From: an uncultured Dechloromonas sp.
GTDB lineage: Bacteria > Pseudomonadota > Gammaproteobacteria > Burkholderiales > Rhodocyclaceae
Direction: 5' to 3'
Assembly (NCBI GenBank): GCA_946477505.1
Contig: CAMKYP010000147.1
Coordinates: 1 to 8,505, forward strand
DNA length: 8,505 bases
Position numbers and translations under genes: made by a program
Part shown: positions 5,774-8,505 of the stretch, piece after piece
Layout of the letters: each line of letters opens with the position of its first letter
Position numbering within the stretch: the stretch's first letter is position 1
The notes under the pieces: model-generated
The model's input: the letters and a program-made list of their open reading frames with translations, nothing else
What the model was told of the DNA's origin: nothing
Database searches by the model: none

Positions 5774-6597
5774 GGTAGATCACCTCGGCGGAAGAGCAAG
5801 TAACCGGCCGTCGCGCTCAGCAGGCCAAGCGCGGCGGGATAGGCCAGGGCGAAGACCTTGTAACCGGCGGCCCCGAACAGGTCAAGGATAACGTATGCCG
5901 AGGGGCCGAGCACGATCAGTTGCGGGTCGAACAAGGCCAGCGCGGCGGTTCGGAAGACTTGCAGGGGGTTGGCCAGGGCCAGCGTGACGGCGACTTCCGG
6001 GGCGACCTTGCCCTGGATCATGACGCCGAGCAGGATCAGGTCGAGGAAGAGCAGGAGAACCAGCCAGACCATGAAGGCGGCACCTTGCGCCATGTCGGTG
6101 CTGCGTGCCACGGACGAGATCAGCATGCCGATGCCGAGAAAGCACATGGCCATCACGGCGAGCAGGGCGGTGTAGTAGCCGAACATGTCCCACGGCACCT
6201 CGATGCCGGCGATGGTGGCCCAGATGACGGCGCCCAGCATGGCCAGGAAGACCGGTGCGAAGACGACGATGTAGCGGCCGACGATCTTGCCCCAGAACCA
6301 CGCCGACAACGACACGGGCAGCGACAGCAGGTATTCGAAGACGCCGGCCTCGCGGTCGCCGGCCACCGAGCGCACGGTGGTGATCAGCACGAAGATGGGC
6401 AGGATGGCCATGGTCAGCTGGATGTAGGTGACCAGCAGGCGGGAGAGGCCGATGAAACCGAGGACGCGCGACTCGGTGAGTCCGAAGACGAAGAGCAGGG
6501 CGACGATACCGCCGAAGACCAGGGTGTAGATCTGGAACCAGCGGGCGCGCAGGGATTCGACGATATCGAGTTTGGCGGTGAGCCAGAGTTGTTTCAT
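5770..6597 (-). CDS. nosY: NosY-like ABC-2 transporter permease
   Basis: A 275-residue inner-membrane protein with about six hydrophobic segments, roughly at 22-40, 53-75, 108-130, 140-162, 172-194 and 245-268. Between the second and third lies DREAGVFEYLLSLPVSLSAW (81-100), the cytoplasmic coupling motif of ABC-2 permeases that meets the ATPase. In nos clusters NosY pairs with the NosF ATPase and the periplasmic NosD to drive maturation of the CuZ centre of nitrous oxide reductase. The ATG follows the nosL TAA with no gap, and the gene overlaps tlpA by 4 bases, so translation is probably coupled. The family is clear; the nos role rests on the nosF and nosL neighbours, as nosD is not seen here. 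Confidence 0.93.
   Translation of the reverse strand: MKQLWLTAKLDIVESLRARWFQIYTLVFGGIVALLFVFGLTESRVLGFIGLSRLLVTYIQLTMAILPIFVLITTVRSVAGDREAGVFEYLLSLPVSLSAWFWGKIVGRYIVVFAPVFLAMLGAVIWATIAGIEVPWDMFGYYTALLAVMAMCFLGIGMLISSVARSTDMAQGAAFMVWLVLLLFLDLILLGVMIQGKVAPEVAVTLALANPLQVFRTAALALFDPQLIVLGPSAYVILDLFGAAGYKVFALAYPAALGLLSATAGYLLFRRGDLP
5778..5786 (-). promoter_or_regulatory. Very strong ribosome binding site for tlpA, inside nosY
   Basis: GAGGTGATC on the minus strand matches nine consecutive bases of the canonical anti-16S complement AAGGAGGTGATCC and sits 4 bases before the tlpA ATG as written (about 7 from the AGG core). It is built into the last nosY codons (Arg-Gly-Asp-Leu). It fixes the tlpA start and suggests tlpA may be translated more strongly than nosL or nosY, which have weak or no sites. 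Confidence 0.75.
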
Positions 6598-7086
6598 TTA
6601 CTTGCCTTTGGCCAGCACGTGCTGGCGCATGTCGGTGAAATCGAGGCTGCCGGGCATCGGCATGCTCACGGCGGCGTAGTTGTAGCCCATCGGCGAGCTG
6701 CGGGTCACGAACTGGGCGCGGCGCGGGTCGAGCCAGCGCATTTCCTCGCGACTCTTGCTGTCGAAGTCGGCCACCCACATCTTGGTGCCGGCCTCACCAA
6801 GCCACGGGTATTTTTCCGCCTTCTCCTTGAGCCAGAAGGCGAGGCAGCCGGGGTCGTCGAACTTGAAAACGGTTTGCTCGGCCCCGCCCCGTATCTGCGC
6901 GGCAAAGCGACGGTCGGAAATGACCATGCTGCATCGCGCGCAGGTGTCGCGATCCCACTTGATTTCCGCCATGTCGTCCGGCCAGCCGCCCTTCTTGCAG
7001 GAGGAGAGCAGGGCGGCAAGCGGCGTCAGGGCCAGGCCGCCGACGCCGATCCGGCCGAGAAAGCGGCGGCGATGCGTGTCGCACAT
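6598..7086 (-). CDS. nosL: NosL, copper-binding lipoprotein
   Basis: A 162-residue lipoprotein of the NosL family, which binds Cu(I) and delivers copper to nitrous oxide reductase. The N terminus has an RRRFLG stretch (6-11) resembling a Tat signal, a hydrophobic segment, and a lipobox LSSC with acylated Cys30. The metal motif TCARCSMVIS has Cys49, Cys52 and Met54. Downstream are family-typical FDDPGCLAFWL (76-86), MWVADFDS (103-110) and the ending PMGYNYAAVSM. The ATG at 7084-7086 begins 2 bases after the nosF stop; the open frame extending upstream inside nosF is a shadow. There is no clear ribosome binding site, so coupling to nosF translation is likely. The order nosF-nosL-nosY, with nosL between the two ABC genes, differs from the classical nosDFYL order. 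Confidence 0.95.
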   Translation of the reverse strand: MCDTHRRRFLGRIGVGGLALTPLAALLSSCKKGGWPDDMAEIKWDRDTCARCSMVISDRRFAAQIRGGAEQTVFKFDDPGCLAFWLKEKAEKYPWLGEAGTKMWVADFDSKSREEMRWLDPRRAQFVTRSSPMGYNYAAVSMPMPGSLDFTDMRQHVLAKGK

Positions 7087-7088
7087 GG

Positions 7089-7943
7089 TCAGCGCTCGGC
7101 CAGTGAAAGATCGGCGACGAGCGCCGTGTAGCGGGAAACGATGCCCAGGAAACGCAGGCGGTCGGGGCCGGCGATCTCGCCTTGCCACTCCAGCTGCTGG
7201 TCGTCCACCGAGGCGATTCGCCAGCCGTCCAGCGCCTTGGCGAAAGCGGGTTCGAAACGCTTGAGGAGGATGCGACACGAGACCGTGCCGGTCAGCGACA
7301 CGTCGTCGGCCACCTTGTCGTCGAGGACGACCTTGCCCATGTCCATTTCGATGACGCGATTGACCAGCGCCGACACTTCGTCGAGACGGTGGCTGGAGAT
7401 GATCATCGTCGCATCGTTGAGGCGCTCGGCCAGCAGGTCGAAGAAAATCTTGCGCGCTTCCGGATCGAGGTTGGCGGCCGGTTCGTCCATCACCAGCACC
7501 TGCGCGTCGCGGCCCAGGGCGATGGAGATCAGCAGTTTCTGCTTCATGCCGCCGGAAAGGCGCACGAACTGCCGCGTCAGAATGGCTTCGAGGTCGAGAC
7601 CGAGGCGCTTGGCGATGGCATGGATGCGCTGCGGATCGGTGCCGCACAGCGAGGCGGAAAACTCGATCAGCTGGCCGACCGGCATTTTCAGCGGCGGCGG
7701 CAGTTGGGGAACGAAACCGATCTTGCCGAGCACGGCGGTGCGATTGCCGCGCGGGTCCAGGCCGTTGATGCTGACCGTGCCATCGAAGGTGTATTCACCG
7801 AGCAGGCAACGGATGAGGGTGGTTTTGCCGGCACCGTTGGAGCCGATCAGGGCGACCCGTTCGCCGATCCCGATGTTGAGGCTGATGCCATCGAGTACCC
7901 GGGCTTTGCGAAAGGTCTTGGCGACATTGTTGAACTGGATCAT
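7089..7943 (-). CDS. nosF: NosF-like ABC transporter ATPase
   Basis: A 284-residue cytoplasmic ATPase partnering NosY. It contains Walker A GSNGAGKT (34-41), Q-loop Gln80 (GFVPQ), the ABC signature LSGGM (129-133), Walker B VLVMDEP (149-155) with catalytic Glu154, the D-loop AANLD and the H-loop His185 (SSHRLDEV). The last 70 residues or so form the extra domain seen in copper-related ABC ATPases. The ATG at 7941-7943 (MIQFNNVAKTFR) is the natural start, matching the family's usual N terminus. No Shine-Dalgarno precedes it; instead a TATAAT box lies 7 bases upstream, which suggests a leaderless or nearly leaderless mRNA. It is the first gene of a four-gene unit with gaps of 2, 0 and -4 bases. 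Confidence 0.94.
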   Translation of the reverse strand: MIQFNNVAKTFRKARVLDGISLNIGIGERVALIGSNGAGKTTLIRCLLGEYTFDGTVSINGLDPRGNRTAVLGKIGFVPQLPPPLKMPVGQLIEFSASLCGTDPQRIHAIAKRLGLDLEAILTRQFVRLSGGMKQKLLISIALGRDAQVLVMDEPAANLDPEARKIFFDLLAERLNDATMIISSHRLDEVSALVNRVIEMDMGKVVLDDKVADDVSLTGTVSCRILLKRFEPAFAKALDGWRIASVDDQQLEWQGEIAGPDRLRFLGIVSRYTALVADLSLAER

Positions 7944-7950
7944 GGGCCAG

Positions 7951-7992
7951 ATTATAGGTGGGCGGTGGCTATCGACATTGAATCTCGATCAA
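7951..7992 (-). promoter_or_regulatory. Putative nosF promoter with FNR/DNR-like dyad
   Basis: On the minus strand a perfect TATAAT lies at 7956-7951. No -35 match exists at the right distance (AATGTC), but the dyad TTGA-N7-TCAA at 7992-7978 is centred about 41 bases upstream of the start predicted from TATAAT. FNR-family activators of anaerobic and denitrification genes bind TTGAT-N4-ATCAA, and their class II sites are centred near -41.5. The site is imperfect: the spacer between TTGA and TCAA is 7 rather than 6. The region lies in the gap after lysR and overlaps its stop codon. Confidence 0.45.
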
Positions 7993-8505
7993 AAATCGTG
8001 CGCCTTCACGGCTGGGACTGCCGCGCCCAGAAGCTTCCCGGCAATCGCCGCAAACGCCTCGGCCAACGGCGACGGGGCGGCGGGGAGAAGCATGGCCGAA
8101 GCGGCCACGGCGTCGTCATCGCTAAGCGGACGGAAGGCGATGCCGGGTTGCGCCAGTCGGGTCATGCCTTCGGGGATGACGGCGATGCCGAAGCCTGCCG
8201 CAACCAGCGTCAGCATCGAGGTCTTGCGGGAGATGGCCGGCGCCAGGCGGGGAACGAAGCCGCGCTGCAGGCAGAGATCGGTGACGCATCGGGCCAGGCC
8301 GCCACGCTCGCGATGCACGGCGCTGACGAAGCGTTCCTCGGCCAGGTTGGCGATGGTCAGGGCCGGGGCGGCTGCCAGCGGGTGCCGGGAAGGCAGCGCG
8401 ACCACCAGGCGTTCCGCCGCCAGATGTCGCAGCGCGACATCGTCGGTGCGGCGCAGCACCGGCAGGCGGATGAAGCCGATATCGGCCTTGCCTTCGGCGA
8501 TTTCG
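7989..8505 (-). CDS. LysR-type transcriptional regulator, cut by right edge
   Basis: The C-terminal 171 residues are present; the DNA-binding helix-turn-helix lies beyond the right edge. The visible part is the effector-binding domain (periplasmic-binding-protein fold): it begins EIAEGKADIGFIRLP, continues with LVVALPSRHPLA and ends in VAAGFGIAVIPEGM, all typical of the BenM/CatM-like group. The frame is open through the edge, so the GTG at 8457-8459 is not the start. It points in the same direction as nosF, whereas LysR regulators usually face away from their target, so it may regulate a gene outside the window. Effector unknown. Confidence 0.93.
   Translation of the reverse strand, partial: EIAEGKADIGFIRLPVLRRTDDVALRHLAAERLVVALPSRHPLAAAPALTIANLAEERFVSAVHRERGGLARCVTDLCLQRGFVPRLAPAISRKTSMLTLVAAGFGIAVIPEGMTRLAQPGIAFRPLSDDDAVAASAMLLPAAPSPLAEAFAAIAGKLLGAAVPAVKAHDF

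Noticed and set aside
5920..7131. Open plus-strand frame of 403 codons opposite nosY and nosL
   Set aside because: It is a mirror of high-GC coding sequence on the minus strand. Its product is low-complexity (rich in His, Gly, Asp, Glu, Gln), and the minus-strand genes have clear families.

Overview
The window looks like part of a chromosome from a Gram-negative, moderately GC-rich proteobacterium. A betaproteobacterium, possibly of the Rhodocyclales type, fits best. That placement is an inference from the overall character of the GroEL, YkgJ and NosL/NosF/NosY proteins; no database was searched. Nearly all genes lie on the minus strand. The exceptions are the tail of an unknown gene at the left edge and a ykgJ-type gene in the middle.

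Left part (1-3900): after a short 3' gene end and a textbook rho-independent terminator comes a heat-shock module on the minus strand. It has a small heat-shock protein (Hsp20, 376-954), then about 630 bases with no confident gene, then groEL (1798-3420) and groES (3452-3772) in the order groES-groEL by transcription. Both hsp20 and groESL have good matches to a sigma-32 (RpoH) promoter. The hsp20 leader can fold into a strong hairpin followed by a weak hairpin that covers part of its ribosome binding site. GroEL lacks the usual Gly-Gly-Met tail, and GroES carries a short Ala/Lys tail.

Middle (3900-5278): a plus-strand YkgJ-family cysteine-cluster protein runs convergently into the remnant of a sensor histidine kinase. 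The kinase remnant keeps its H, N, G1 and F boxes but breaks down inside the G2 box, and it has no N-terminal sensor or membrane part.

Right part (5279-8505): a very tightly packed minus-strand operon, nosF-nosL-nosY-tlpA. It encodes an ABC ATPase, a copper-binding lipoprotein, an ABC permease and a periplasmic thioredoxin-like protein. These resemble accessory proteins for building or repairing the copper centres of nitrous oxide reductase, but neither nosZ nor nosD is in the window. A promoter-like region just before nosF has a perfect TATAAT box only 7 bases from the start codon, and an imperfect FNR/DNR-like dyad centred about 41 bases from the predicted transcription start. A LysR-type regulator, cut by the right edge, lies directly upstream in the same direction.

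I found no convincing new system, tRNA, rRNA, CRISPR array or intact mobile element. The most interesting points are the nosF promoter layout, the separate nosFLY-tlpA unit, the structured hsp20 leader, the decayed kinase gene and the unusual chaperonin tails.
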